Positions 43,022 to 51,873 of a stretch of 64,000 bases of DNA are shown one piece after another (within the stretch, counting starts at the first letter, position 1; each line of letters opens with the position of its first letter). The stretch is from Cohaesibacter celericrescens. Lineage in GTDB: Bacteria; Pseudomonadota; Alphaproteobacteria; Rhizobiales; Cohaesibacteraceae. The notes below the pieces were generated by a model. It saw only the letters and a list, made by a program, of their open reading frames with translations. It was not told the origin of the DNA and did no database searches. The position numbers and the translations under genes are program-made. The DNA is taken from assembly GCF_002866925.1 (NCBI RefSeq), contig NZ_PKUQ01000016.1:310001-374000 (forward strand), in the 5' to 3' direction.

Positions 43022-44086
43022 TTATCCGACTGGATCTTCTGAATTCGAGTAAGTCGGAGGTAGACGTTTTATTGATTTTACAACTGGTTTTGTATTTTTT
43101 GTGACTCGTTTTCTAAAAATACTTGGCAGCGTTGCAGATATGGTTGTTGCTTTTTGTGTTTCCGGTTTCATTTTAACCGTTTTTGGCCGCGCTTTGACGG
43201 CTCCATACTGCTGGCTTTTCTGTCTTTCTACATATTCATGTCCATGTTTTGGGTCGCGAAAATTCCAGATACCCAATTCTATCCCCTCAACGATAAGCGC
43301 TTCGACAGCCTTCTCTACGGCCGATTCCACAGCAAGCTGTCTAGGTTCGTTGTTGGTGACGCCCGCTTCGCCCTCTAGCAGTTCATCCAGTTTAATGAAG
43401 CGGAAGACGCCGGCTTGTAACGCGACCGAGACGACGGACTTGCGGGCTGTTACCGTGGCAAGAACCTCGCCGGTTTTGGTGGATACAGCGCGCAGAGCCA
43501 CGGTGATTTCATCTTTTGAGTATTTTGTATCGGCGCCAATGCCGAGATACCGGGCGCCAATGCCACCGGTGTTGATGTTTGAGTTGTAACCGACGATGCC
43601 GCCTTCAATGATGACCGATGCGTGTTTTAGCGGTGGCAGCACTTTGGGATTGATCTGTCTTTCTCCCCGATAGAGCCGGCGCATTTCGGTTATGATCTGG
43701 CGCTCTTTGAGCAGATTGGGCAATCTGGTTCGTTCAACCACTGTAAACCACTGGCGATTGCCCGCATCTTGCAGGGCCTTGATCAATATCGCCGCGCCAC
43801 CTTGTGTGACAGCGCGTGACAATTGTTGATAGGCTTTGGCCTCTTTATATTGGCCCGTTTGATCCTGAAACTCATACACTGCAACCGGTATTCGCTTTGA
43901 CGGCGGAGGAAGCTCGCGCAGTTTCATATTCACCGGTGTAATTTTTGCCACGATAGGTTCTTCGGTAAACATGGTGTTGTGAGAGGCGCACCCACCCAAT
44001 GCGAGAAACAGCATTGATGATGCAAGCACGATTAAACGGCCTTTGGGGCGGGGGTTGGCAGATTGGGCGTACGCTATATTCAACAT
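43022..44086 (-). CDS. csgG: Curli secretion channel CsgG
   Basis: A 354-residue outer-membrane lipoprotein. A signal peptide ends in the lipobox LGGC with lipidated C33. The CsgG core follows: RIPVAVYEFQDQTGQYK, FTVVERTRLPNLLKERQ, GYNSNINTGGIGARYLGIG and LRAVSTKTGEVLATVTARK. CsgG forms the nonameric pore exporting curlins. It is about 75 residues longer than E. coli CsgG because of a Lys-rich C-terminal tail after the IWNFRDP segment. It lies 14 bases after csgF. Confidence 0.93.
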   Translation of the reverse strand: MLNIAYAQSANPRPKGRLIVLASSMLFLALGGCASHNTMFTEEPIVAKITPVNMKLRELPPPSKRIPVAVYEFQDQTGQYKEAKAYQQLSRAVTQGGAAILIKALQDAGNRQWFTVVERTRLPNLLKERQIITEMRRLYRGERQINPKVLPPLKHASVIIEGGIVGYNSNINTGGIGARYLGIGADTKYSKDEITVALRAVSTKTGEVLATVTARKSVVSVALQAGVFRFIKLDELLEGEAGVTNNEPRQLAVESAVEKAVEALIVEGIELGIWNFRDPKHGHEYVERQKSQQYGAVKARPKTVKMKPETQKATTISATLPSIFRKRVTKNTKPVVKSIKRLPPTYSNSEDPVG

Positions 44087-44100
44087 CTGACTGCCTGATC

Positions 44101-44544
44101 CTAGTTTGAAACCAGTACGGGCACTTCGATATTGGTGACAGTGCCGTCGGTAAAATCGGTAATCGAAAGGGTGATAGAGTCTACTCCGCGATTGAAGCTG
44201 ATTTCGGTGTCACCAAAAGTGACAGTGCCGCTGTCTTGCGGGTTATCGCCAAAGATCGCTTCCGTGACCTGACTGGCCAAAGCGGACAACAGACGCCCTT
44301 CAAGTTGTCTTACGAACAAGTCAGCAGACGTGCTGCTGCTGGAACTAGACGAAGATGATCCGGAAATGCTGCTGTTTGCATCGGACGCTGTTGCTGTGCG
44401 CTGAGCATTCGCAGTGGAAATAAGATGCGATGAATTGAGTGGGTTGCCGCCGAAAGACGGATTCACGGGTGTGTAAGTTAGTTCAGCTGACAGCGCAGGA
44501 CCGGTGAACAACAAAAAGCCGGTTAGTGCGATAATTCCCTTCAC
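44101..44544 (-). CDS. csgF: Curli assembly factor CsgF
   Basis: A 147-residue exported protein with signal peptide residues 1-20 (ending LSA). The diagnostic CsgF N-terminus YTPVNPSFGGNPLN inserts into the CsgG pore. A Ser-rich linker holds nine consecutive serines (63-71), and a C-terminal domain follows (VRQLEGRLLSALASQV to DFTDGTVTNIEV). It couples curlin export to nucleation at the surface. First gene of the csgF-csgG operon. Confidence 0.92.
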   Translation of the reverse strand: MKGIIALTGFLLFTGPALSAELTYTPVNPSFGGNPLNSSHLISTANAQRTATASDANSSISGSSSSSSSSSTSADLFVRQLEGRLLSALASQVTEAIFGDNPQDSGTVTFGDTEISFNRGVDSITLSITDFTDGTVTNIEVPVLVSN

Positions 44545-45128
44545 GTCAACACTCCATAATAGTTGTCCGACTGCTTGTCGGGAAAATATGCCTCTCTCTA
44601 AGCCCTACGTTGGGGGCTGGGAGAGCTTGTTGCATCGGTGAAACGAGCTGCCGGGGCAGATGTGAAAAATTTAAAATTGTATTAAATAATAATGCAACTT
44701 AAAGACATTTATATCATGGGTTGGTGTGAGTCAATATTACACCAATATATTGCTTAATAGCCTTTGTTGCGCTTGGTTGTTGCAATTGGTTTGGTTGATT
44801 ATTTCAAGTGAAAATATTTAAATTTCTGAAATGATTGCATTATTTATGCTGGCATTTGATTTTCTTAAATCAGCCCAAACTAGGCAGGTCAGGCTGTGGA
44901 GCTTTTGCGTGTGTTGCGAATTTGCTGCACCTATAGATAAATATGTAAGTGCATGAAGCATTGTAAGTTGCAAAATTGCGGGCGTGGTTGGTTTGCGCGC
45001 GCTGTTTAGGGCTTGAGACGGGTGGCGAGCTTGAGGCTGTAGAGAGACCGGCTTCCAATTTGTGACATGATTGTCTGGTATCTCGTGGCAGAGCCAACTG
45101 GGAGTGTGGGCAAAAGGAGCACAGGGTT
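44545..45128. promoter_or_regulatory. Long AT-rich divergent control region, csgF / 890-residue protein
   Basis: 584 bases without a convincing gene. The centre (44650-44870) is very AT-rich. It contains an inverted repeat TTGGTGT-N11-ACACCAA at 44721-44745. It must carry the csgF promoter leftward and the promoter of the large secreted protein rightward. A leftward open frame of 115 codons (44870-45217) has no ribosome binding site or recognisable composition and is not called. Confidence 0.5.
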
Positions 45129-47801
45129 ATGTTAGCAACCGAGATGACGGATTTCAGCTGTCGGAGTTTTTCAGCTTTATGCTTATCAGCCATAGGTAGG
45201 ATATTGACCTGTGGCATTGGAATGATTGTCCTTTGCGGCCTGAGCTTTTCCCATGCTCTGGCGGATGGTGCTGTTCAGCAGTCTTATGCGGCTAGGACGC
45301 CAGCGATCACGGTCTCAACAAGCACTCAGGATGCCGATAGGTTTGGTGGCGATCGCTCGAGTGCACCGCTGTTTAAAGGGCCGACGCTGATCAGCAGCGG
45401 GTTTTCCGGTGTGGGGACGCCGGCGTCAGATAGTCTGCAAGGGGCTGCTCGTGTATCTGAAGGGTTCATTGATCCGCACGGCGTTTCAGTTTCATTGACC
45501 GCTATTGATCAAATGGGGGCGGAATACAAAGGTCTTGAAATCAAGCGGCGTCCTTATGATGGCTTGCAAGCCAGAGATACAGGTCAGATTTTTGGCCTTG
45601 CTATTGATGACGCTGACGCTGCCAATCTCTATTTAGCGGCAACCTCCGCATATGGGCTTCCCATCGTGGGGCGTGATCGGGATGGCGATGGGCATGCCGA
45701 TAAACTCTATGTGGGGCGCCCTGATGCGGAATTCATGCCCGGATTGTTTGGCCCCAATCGGGGCAATGGCCCCGGTAGCGTTTGGAAAGTGGATGGGCGA
45801 ACGGGGCAAGTCAGCTTGTTTGCCACTCTTACTGTTGATGGCGTGGCAAACTCGGGTCCGGGGCTTGGTAATATCAGTTTCGATGCGCAAAGCCAGCAGT
45901 TGTTCGTTTCCGATCTGGATACCGGCATGATTTTCCGCTTGAATATGGAAGGACGTGTTCTGGAAACGTTTGATCATGGCAGGACCGCTCGCGGCCTTGC
46001 TGGATTGAGCCCTGTTGTTTTTGACCCCTCTAACCGCCTTGATATTACGAGCCCGTCGTTCGATGTTGAAAATCCCGATAGCTGGCATTTCGCTGCTGAG
46101 GGGCGACGGGTTTGGGGGCTGGCTGCTCATAATGGCCGGCTCTATTATGCCGTGGCTGAAGGGCCGGAAATTTGGTCCGTCGGCATTGCGCCCAATGACG
46201 GCGCCTTTTTGTTCGATGCGCGCAAAGAATACTGGCTTCCGGCGTCTTATCCATCGTTTGAGATATCAGACATTGCTTTTGGCCCTGATGGGTCGATGAT
46301 CCTGGCCCAGCGCGGCGAGCGTGTCGGGTCTTATGACTTTACGCGTATCACCAAAGCACGGCGGGCCGAAACAATCCGCGTGTTAAAAAGACGCGATGGA
46401 ACGTGGCGGGCAAAACCGCAAAGCTACGCCATTGGCTTTGCCAATCAAATGCGCAATGGCACTGGTGGTGTGGCTGTCGGGCCGGCCTATGGGGCTGATG
46501 GACGCATAGATGAGGATGCTTGCAACGGCGTGCTTTGGGCCACTGGAGACCATTTGCGTAATCGACCACAATTGGCCACTCGCTTGTCGCGGGGCGGAGC
46601 GCTAGAAATTGCCGGTGTGCAAGTTCAGCCCATTGGGCGGTATCGCGACGACAATACTCCTCCATGGGCTTCTTCTTTTCATGATTTTGACGGGACTTAT
46701 CCAGACCAGAGCGTGGATGGACAGATGGGAGACGTCGAGGTGCTTGGCTGCGCTGGCTTAGAGGTGCCCGTGGAGCCAGAGGTATCTGTAGACCAGACCG
46801 TGGCCAACCTGCATATCAAAAAGACAAGCATTGGTGAGTGCCTTGCCAATCGCCAGAACCGGTCTTATTCGTGTGATTTTCTTCTGACCATCAGCAATCG
46901 CGGAGACAAGCTGTTTGACGGGCCATTGGTCATTACGGATCAGTTTGCACAACCAGCACCGATAGATGCCTCCGTTATACGGGGGGAAGGCTGGCAATGC
47001 TCAAAACCAAAAGCGGGATCCTTTAGTTGTTTGCATGAGCGATTGATCATTCAACCGGGAAAAACAGTCACGGTTACGACGCAGATGCAGCTTGCGGGGC
47101 AGACGCGAGACGTGCGCTATAACAACTGTGCCATGCTGGGCGTGGGATCAACTGACCGTCAGCAGATTACCGTTGTTCAGCTCTCCATGAAACCCAGAGG
47201 CATTGTATCCGGGGGTGTGGATGGCCTCATGGGGCCAAACACGCGCAATGGGCTGCGCGAGCTTGAGGAGCAGTTGGGGCTGGCTGTAACTGGCGAAATC
47301 AGCCCAGAGCTGTTTGATGCGTTGGGCACGCCCATGGCAGACACGTCTGGTCTCTCTTGTGCTCCGGTTGTGTTGAAGTCAATGGCTTTGCCTCCGGTTT
47401 ATGACGTGTCTCCGATAGAAGAGGAGCCTGCGATTATTATTCTTCCGCCAGACCCGGTCGAAGCCATGGGCCCAACCTGTGATCGTGCCACCACTGTAAA
47501 ACGGGGAAACCGTTGTGTGTGCCGTTATGACCGTATGCGCAAAGCCTCTCAAACCGAATGCGCCTGCCCCAGAGGTACACGCTTTGTCAAAGGGCAGGGA
47601 TGTCTTGAGCGTAGACAGCCGCCAGCGTTGCGATGTGACCGGCGGACCAGTGTTGCTATGGACGGACGGTGTGAATGTCGGTTCGAATTTATGCATAAGA
47701 CATCCCCGACGGCCTGTCGTTGCAATCCCGGTGGCCGGTTTGTGCGCAATCAAGGATGTGTCCAAATCAGGAAGCCTTTTATCAAGCCGCGATTGTTCTG
47801 A
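45129..47801 (+). CDS. Large secreted protein with propeller-like, DUF11-like and six-Cys repeat regions
   Basis: An 890-residue exported protein; residues 1-46 form a long signal peptide (ending SHALA). Residues about 140-540 look like a beta-propeller, including a calcium-loop-like DRDGDGHADKL. About 575-690 resembles a DUF11/CARDB-type adhesin domain. About 715-750 resembles a peptidoglycan-binding repeat (GGVDGLMGPNTRNGLREL). Two C-terminal cysteine modules at 784-825 and 836-877 share the spacing C-x11-C-x-C-x12-C-x-C-x11-C. Divergent from csgF, so possibly co-regulated surface matrix protein. I do not recognise the whole protein. An alternative start is ATG 45144. Confidence 0.8.
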   Translation: MLATEMTDFSCRSFSALCLSAIGRILTCGIGMIVLCGLSFSHALADGAVQQSYAARTPAITVSTSTQDADRFGGDRSSAPLFKGPTLISSGFSGVGTPASDSLQGAARVSEGFIDPHGVSVSLTAIDQMGAEYKGLEIKRRPYDGLQARDTGQIFGLAIDDADAANLYLAATSAYGLPIVGRDRDGDGHADKLYVGRPDAEFMPGLFGPNRGNGPGSVWKVDGRTGQVSLFATLTVDGVANSGPGLGNISFDAQSQQLFVSDLDTGMIFRLNMEGRVLETFDHGRTARGLAGLSPVVFDPSNRLDITSPSFDVENPDSWHFAAEGRRVWGLAAHNGRLYYAVAEGPEIWSVGIAPNDGAFLFDARKEYWLPASYPSFEISDIAFGPDGSMILAQRGERVGSYDFTRITKARRAETIRVLKRRDGTWRAKPQSYAIGFANQMRNGTGGVAVGPAYGADGRIDEDACNGVLWATGDHLRNRPQLATRLSRGGALEIAGVQVQPIGRYRDDNTPPWASSFHDFDGTYPDQSVDGQMGDVEVLGCAGLEVPVEPEVSVDQTVANLHIKKTSIGECLANRQNRSYSCDFLLTISNRGDKLFDGPLVITDQFAQPAPIDASVIRGEGWQCSKPKAGSFSCLHERLIIQPGKTVTVTTQMQLAGQTRDVRYNNCAMLGVGSTDRQQITVVQLSMKPRGIVSGGVDGLMGPNTRNGLRELEEQLGLAVTGEISPELFDALGTPMADTSGLSCAPVVLKSMALPPVYDVSPIEEEPAIIILPPDPVEAMGPTCDRATTVKRGNRCVCRYDRMRKASQTECACPRGTRFVKGQGCLERRQPPALRCDRRTSVAMDGRCECRFEFMHKTSPTACRCNPGGRFVRNQGCVQIRKPFIKPRLF

Positions 47802-48204
47802 GATCAATTGAGCTTGTGTCAAAAGGTACTGTGAAACAGGTTGGGTGATTTGACCTCACCGCCGGCCTTTGAGCGGTCCGAACGAACAAGTGAGAACCCG
47901 AGGGATTGTGTCCTTCGGGTTTTTCTTTGCTGTGCGCCAAGTGGTTGAACCGTTTATCTGCGAGACAGCTCAATAGCAAACACAAGACGGCTTTCAGTCT
48001 TGCTGTTTAAATTGGAATATTTTTATGTTTCTGTCCTCGGGATTGGTTTGCTTTTCGGAGAATGGATTTCGCATTAAATCGCTTTTGCGATTATCCAGCC
48101 TTGGATTGCTGGGATCCTTTAAAGGCACTATCTATCGGATAACAAATTAGATTTGCGGTCGCGTGGGGTTCTTCTGCGGGATTTTTAGCGTGAGGAACTT
48201 TGAG
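47802..48204. other. Intergenic: terminator, then cys operon promoter
   Basis: 403 bases without a convincing gene. It starts with the terminator at 47895 and ends with the promoter of the sulfur operon. Small stem-loops occur, such as CAAGAC/GTCTTG near 47982 and AATCGC/GCGATT near 48075. No riboswitch consensus (SAM type) was recognised. Confidence 0.5.
47895..47927 (+). terminator. Terminator of the 890-residue protein gene
   Basis: AACCCGAGGGA, loop TTGTG, TCCTTCGGGTT forms an 11-bp stem with one G-T wobble, followed by TTTTCTTT. It is a strong intrinsic terminator 94 bases after the stop codon. Confidence 0.88.
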
Positions 48205-48504
48205 ATGTTTGTTGTTACTGGCAATCGCCTGCTTGATGGCATTGTGGTTTATCTCGCTTCTGGCCATGCTTGGGTTGAAGATCTGAAGCTGTCTCATTGC
48301 TTTGAGAGCCAAGAGGAGGCGCAGGCCGCGCTTGACGTCCAGATTGATATGGTCGTCAGCCTTGAAGTCATTCCCGTTGCAAAAGATGATTTGGGTGATG
48401 TTGTGGCGTCTGGTTTACGCGAGCGCATTCGCGCAGAGGGACCAACCATCAATCCATTTGCGTCTATTGATTTGGTGCGCCGCTTTGATGTGGTTGCCAA
48501 GTGA
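48205..48504 (+). CDS. DUF2849 protein of the sulfur-assimilation operon
   Basis: A 99-residue protein matching the DUF2849 family, found in alphaproteobacteria immediately ahead of the nitrite/sulfite reductase gene. It has HAWVEDLKLSHCF and the basic-acidic C-terminal half. Function is unknown; a role in siroheme or electron delivery to the reductase is speculation. ATG 48205 has GAGGA eight bases ahead, and an upstream in-frame start is less likely. First gene of the operon with 48533, 50215 and 50938. Confidence 0.8.
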   Translation: MFVVTGNRLLDGIVVYLASGHAWVEDLKLSHCFESQEEAQAALDVQIDMVVSLEVIPVAKDDLGDVVASGLRERIRAEGPTINPFASIDLVRRFDVVAK

Positions 48505-48532
48505 CTGTGTTATCCGAGAATAGGACCTGACC

Positions 48533-50203
48533 ATGTATCGCTATGACGAATTTGACACTGCTTTTGTTAAGCAGCGCGTTTCCCAGTTTCGCAATCAGGT
48601 TGCTCGGCGTGTATCGGGTGAATTGACCGAAGACGAGTTCAAACCTCTGCGCTTGATGAATGGTCTGTATTTGCAACTGCATGCCTATATGCTGCGGGTT
48701 GCTATTCCCTATGGGTCGCTGGATAGTCGCCAGCTGCATCGCTTGGCAGATGTTGCGACCAAATACGACCGTGGTTATGCCCATTTCACGACACGCCAGA
48801 ATGTCCAGTATAATTGGCCCAAACTATCTGATACGCCAGATATTCTGGATGAATTGGCCGAAGTGGACATGCATGCCATCCAGACGTCAGGCAACTGTAT
48901 ACGCAATGTGACCACTGATCATTTTGCCGGTGCTGCTCATGATGAAATCGCAGACCCTCGGGTCTATGCAGAGATCATCCGGCAGTGGTCCAGCTTGCAT
49001 CCAGAATTCACCTTCTTGCCGCGTAAGTTCAAAATTGCCATCAATGGGGCCAAGAAAGATCGTGCTGCGATCCGAGTGCATGATATTGGGCTACAGCTTG
49101 TTGAGCTTGCTGATGGTAAAATTGGGTTTGATGTCTATATCGGTGGCGGGCAGGGGCGCACACCTATGATTGCCAAGCCAGTGGCAGAAGGCGTTTCCGA
49201 GCAGGACATTCTGAGCTACCTCGAATCCGTTCTGCGCGTCTATAACCGCTATGGCCGCCGCGACAACAAATACAAAGCCCGTATTAAAATCCTTGTGCAT
49301 GAAACCGGTGTTGAAGAATTACAGGCTGATATTGCGCAAGAATACAAACATGTGAAGTCTACGTTGCTGGATGTGCCTGCCGAAGAGATCGAGCGCATCA
49401 ACGCCTATTTTGCGATGCCAGACTTGAAAGCCGATAGAGACGGGGCTGACAAACTGGTACAGGTGCGCGCATCTGATGCTGCCTTCTCGCAGTGGGTCGG
49501 TCAGAATACCCATGGCCACAAAGTCGCCGATCATGTCAGCGTTACGGTTTCTCTCAAGCCTGTCGGTGGCGTGCCGGGGGATGCAACCGACATCCAAATG
49601 CATTTGGTGGCAGATCTTGCCGAACGCTACGGCTATGATGAAGTGCGGGTCAGTCATGAACAGAATTTGATCCTGCCGCATGTGGCCAAAAGTGATCTTT
49701 ATGCCATTTATCAAGCGCTGGTAGAAGGCGATTTGGCCGAAGCCAATGCCGGTTTGGTGACCGATATTATTGCATGCCCCGGTTTGGATTATTGCGCCCT
49801 GGCCAATGCCCGTTCTATCCCGATCGCGCAGGAGATTTCCGAACGGTTGGGGGCGATTGAACGTCAAAAGCAGATTGGCGAGCTAAAGCTGAAAATTTCT
49901 GGCTGCATCAATGCCTGCGGACATCACCATGTTGGTCACATCGGTATTCTCGGTGTCGATAAAAAGGGTGAGGAGCATTACCAAATCACGCTTGGTGGAT
50001 CGGCTGACGAACAGACATCAATCGGTGCCATTCTTGGGCGCGGATTTCCGGCTGAAGAACTAACCGATGCGATCGAGTTGGTGATTGATACCTATATCGG
50101 CCTGCGTCTGTCTGATGATGAAATCTTTATCGATGCCTATCGACGGGTTGGGCCTGCTCCTTTCAAAGCAGCTCTGTATCCAACCGATAAAAAAGCCGCG
50201 TGA
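48533..50203 (+). CDS. cysI: Assimilatory sulfite (nitrite/sulfite) reductase, siroheme hemoprotein
   Basis: A 556-residue siroheme and [4Fe-4S] protein. The cluster ligands are C415-x5-C421 (CPGLDYCALANARS) and C458-x3-C462 (SGCINACGHHHVGHIG). TTRQNVQYNW and TSGNCIRNVTTDHFAG in the N-terminal half are typical. It reduces sulfite to sulfide with six electrons. Its neighbours are cysH and DUF934 with no nitrate genes, so sulfite reduction is favoured over nitrite. No NADPH flavoprotein (CysJ) gene adjoins it; reduced ferredoxin may be the donor. Confidence 0.93.
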   Translation: MYRYDEFDTAFVKQRVSQFRNQVARRVSGELTEDEFKPLRLMNGLYLQLHAYMLRVAIPYGSLDSRQLHRLADVATKYDRGYAHFTTRQNVQYNWPKLSDTPDILDELAEVDMHAIQTSGNCIRNVTTDHFAGAAHDEIADPRVYAEIIRQWSSLHPEFTFLPRKFKIAINGAKKDRAAIRVHDIGLQLVELADGKIGFDVYIGGGQGRTPMIAKPVAEGVSEQDILSYLESVLRVYNRYGRRDNKYKARIKILVHETGVEELQADIAQEYKHVKSTLLDVPAEEIERINAYFAMPDLKADRDGADKLVQVRASDAAFSQWVGQNTHGHKVADHVSVTVSLKPVGGVPGDATDIQMHLVADLAERYGYDEVRVSHEQNLILPHVAKSDLYAIYQALVEGDLAEANAGLVTDIIACPGLDYCALANARSIPIAQEISERLGAIERQKQIGELKLKISGCINACGHHHVGHIGILGVDKKGEEHYQITLGGSADEQTSIGAILGRGFPAEELTDAIELVIDTYIGLRLSDDEIFIDAYRRVGPAPFKAALYPTDKKAA

Positions 50204-50214
50204 AGGGAGAATAA

Positions 50215-50922
50215 ATGTTGAAAAAGAGCAACTTTACTGTTCCTGACCATAAATCCCTGGCAGATTTGAACGCTGCCTTTGATGGGGAACGGCCTGAGAG
50301 GGTTTTGGAATGGCTTGCGTCGAATGCTACCGAGGGGGAGGTGCCTCTGGTGTCCTCCTTCGGCGCGGATTCTGTTGTGCTGCTGCATATGATTTCGCAG
50401 ATTGATCGCGATTTCCCCGTGCTGTTCATCGATACGGGCAAGCATTTTATGGAAACCTTGCGTTACCGTGATACGCTCAAAGAACATTTCGGCCTCGAGA
50501 ATTTGCAATCGATACAACCGGATCGGCCTGCCTTGAAAGGCAAGGATCCTTTTGGATCGCTTTGGATTTCGGATGCCGATGCCTGCTGTGATCTGCGCAA
50601 GACGCAGCCTCTTGCCAATGTCATGATCAATCATGCTGGCTGGATTACGGGCAGAAAGCATTTCCAGACCGGTGATCGCAGCAATCTCGCAATACTCGAG
50701 TTGGACAATGGCCAGCTAAAGGTCAATCCTTTGGCATCCTGGGGCCCTAAGGATGTTGCCAACTACATCAAGCAGCATTCCCTGCCCGGTCATCCCTTGG
50801 TGCCTCGCGGCTATCTTTCCATCGGGTGTGCTCCTTGCACCAGTCCGGTCAAAGAGGGAGAAGACCCCCGAGCTGGCCGTTGGAAAGGCACCGATAAGAC
50901 AGAATGTGGTCTGCATATTTGA
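50215..50922 (+). CDS. cysH: Adenylyl-sulfate / phosphoadenylyl-sulfate reductase CysH
   Basis: A 235-residue reductase with the PP-loop SSFGADSVVLLHMI. The double cysteine C124-C125 (ADACCDLRKTQPL) and C205-x2-C208 (GCAPCTSP) form the CC...CXXC cluster motif of [4Fe-4S] enzymes that reduce adenylyl sulfate. The terminal catalytic Cys is in KTECGLH. It releases sulfite for the reductase encoded 12 bases upstream. The cluster motif makes APS the likelier substrate than PAPS. Confidence 0.93.
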   Translation: MLKKSNFTVPDHKSLADLNAAFDGERPERVLEWLASNATEGEVPLVSSFGADSVVLLHMISQIDRDFPVLFIDTGKHFMETLRYRDTLKEHFGLENLQSIQPDRPALKGKDPFGSLWISDADACCDLRKTQPLANVMINHAGWITGRKHFQTGDRSNLAILELDNGQLKVNPLASWGPKDVANYIKQHSLPGHPLVPRGYLSIGCAPCTSPVKEGEDPRAGRWKGTDKTECGLHI

Positions 50923-50937
50923 TTGGAGTGATGGGAA

Positions 50938-51477
50938 ATGAGTGACTTAAAAGCCGAGACCGCGCCCACTCTTTATCGTGACGGTGCCTTTCATCAGGAT
51001 CTGTGGACGACTTTGGAGGAGGGGGCAGACCTTTCTGATATGAACAATGTGTTGGTGCCATTCAAACAGGCGCTGGAGTTGTTTGTTGCCCGCACGAACC
51101 TGCCGCAAGCCTTTGGGGTTGTGGTCGGTGCCGAAGATGATGTTGCAGAGTTGGCTCCTTATCTGGACAAGATCGCCGTAATTGATGTGTCTTTCCCCGG
51201 ATTTGGAGACGGCCGCAGCTTTTCATCGGCGCGCCTGTTGAAGGAACGCTTTGGATTCAACGGCGAAATTCGTGCTGTTGGTAATTATATTCTCGACCAG
51301 ATGCCATTTTTGGTGCGCTGCGGTGTAGATAGCTTTGTGATTTCCAGCCCCAAGGTGAGAGTTGGGCTAGAACGCGGGGACTGGCCCGAGGTGACCAATT
51401 ATTATCAGCCGACGGGGGCCGATGGGGATAAAACCATTGCTCGTAGACCATGGTTGCGAAGCAAACAAAGCGAATGA
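50938..51477 (+). CDS. DUF934 protein
   Basis: A 179-residue cytoplasmic protein of family DUF934, a regular partner of sulfite reductase and cysH in proteobacteria. It has LAPYLDKIAVIDVSFPGFGD, FSSARLLKERFGF and the C-terminal basic RRPWLRSKQ tail. Function is unproven; a role in sulfite reduction is inferred from its conserved position. It lies 15 bases after cysH and ends the operon. Confidence 0.88.
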   Translation: MSDLKAETAPTLYRDGAFHQDLWTTLEEGADLSDMNNVLVPFKQALELFVARTNLPQAFGVVVGAEDDVAELAPYLDKIAVIDVSFPGFGDGRSFSSARLLKERFGFNGEIRAVGNYILDQMPFLVRCGVDSFVISSPKVRVGLERGDWPEVTNYYQPTGADGDKTIARRPWLRSKQSE

Positions 51478-51873
51478 AGGTAATCTAAGGTGTCAGGATT
51501 GGACTTGATCTTTCTTGCGCGGCCTTTTATCAGGACAGTCACGCTTTGTTGACAAATCTGGCTTCGCGTCTTTTTGTCTCTGGCAAAAACTTTAAATATG
51601 CGAAAATATGCAAGTTAAAGGAATTTTAGCGGTCTCAAGCGAATAGGTGACTAAGATCAAGGCTTGGTTGCCTGCATCACAGTAAAGAGCCCTATGAACA
51701 ATCTGCTGCCGGATGACGAAGTTGCCCGAGTTTCTTCGTTTTCAATGAATTTACCTAAAGAGTATAGTCTGGCTGTAGGCAAACATACCGCGAAGCCAAC
51801 CTGTTGACGAAGCGCTTGGTGTTTTGACCGAGCTGCCCAACTGGTTCGAAATTGATTAGAGGAGTATGCAGCG
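51478..51873. other. Intergenic: end of cys operon and fpr promoter
   Basis: 396 bases with no confident gene. They must hold the end of the sulfur operon and the fpr promoter. No strong terminator was seen. The region 51540-51640 is AT-rich and promoter-like. It also holds a possible frameshifted small ORF (51694-51858). Confidence 0.5.
51694..51858 (+). pseudogene. Possible frameshifted small ORF upstream of fpr
   Basis: ATG 51694 opens a 37-codon frame (starting MNNLLPDDEVARV) that stops at 51805-51807. Another frame, free of stops from 51779, reads VDEALGVLTELPNWFEID and stops with TAG at 51856-51858, just before the fpr ribosome binding site. The second piece looks like a genuine protein C-terminus. 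One indel around 51780-51800 would join the two into a protein of about 55 residues. Family not recognised; it may be chance. Confidence 0.25.

Noticed and set aside
44870..45217. Leftward open frame of 115 codons upstream of the 890-residue protein
   Set aside because: No ribosome binding site or recognisable domain, and it overlaps the start of the opposite gene.
47930..48204. SAM riboswitch or other sulfur-responsive leader before the cys operon
   Set aside because: Only short unrelated hairpins were seen; no riboswitch consensus core could be recognised.
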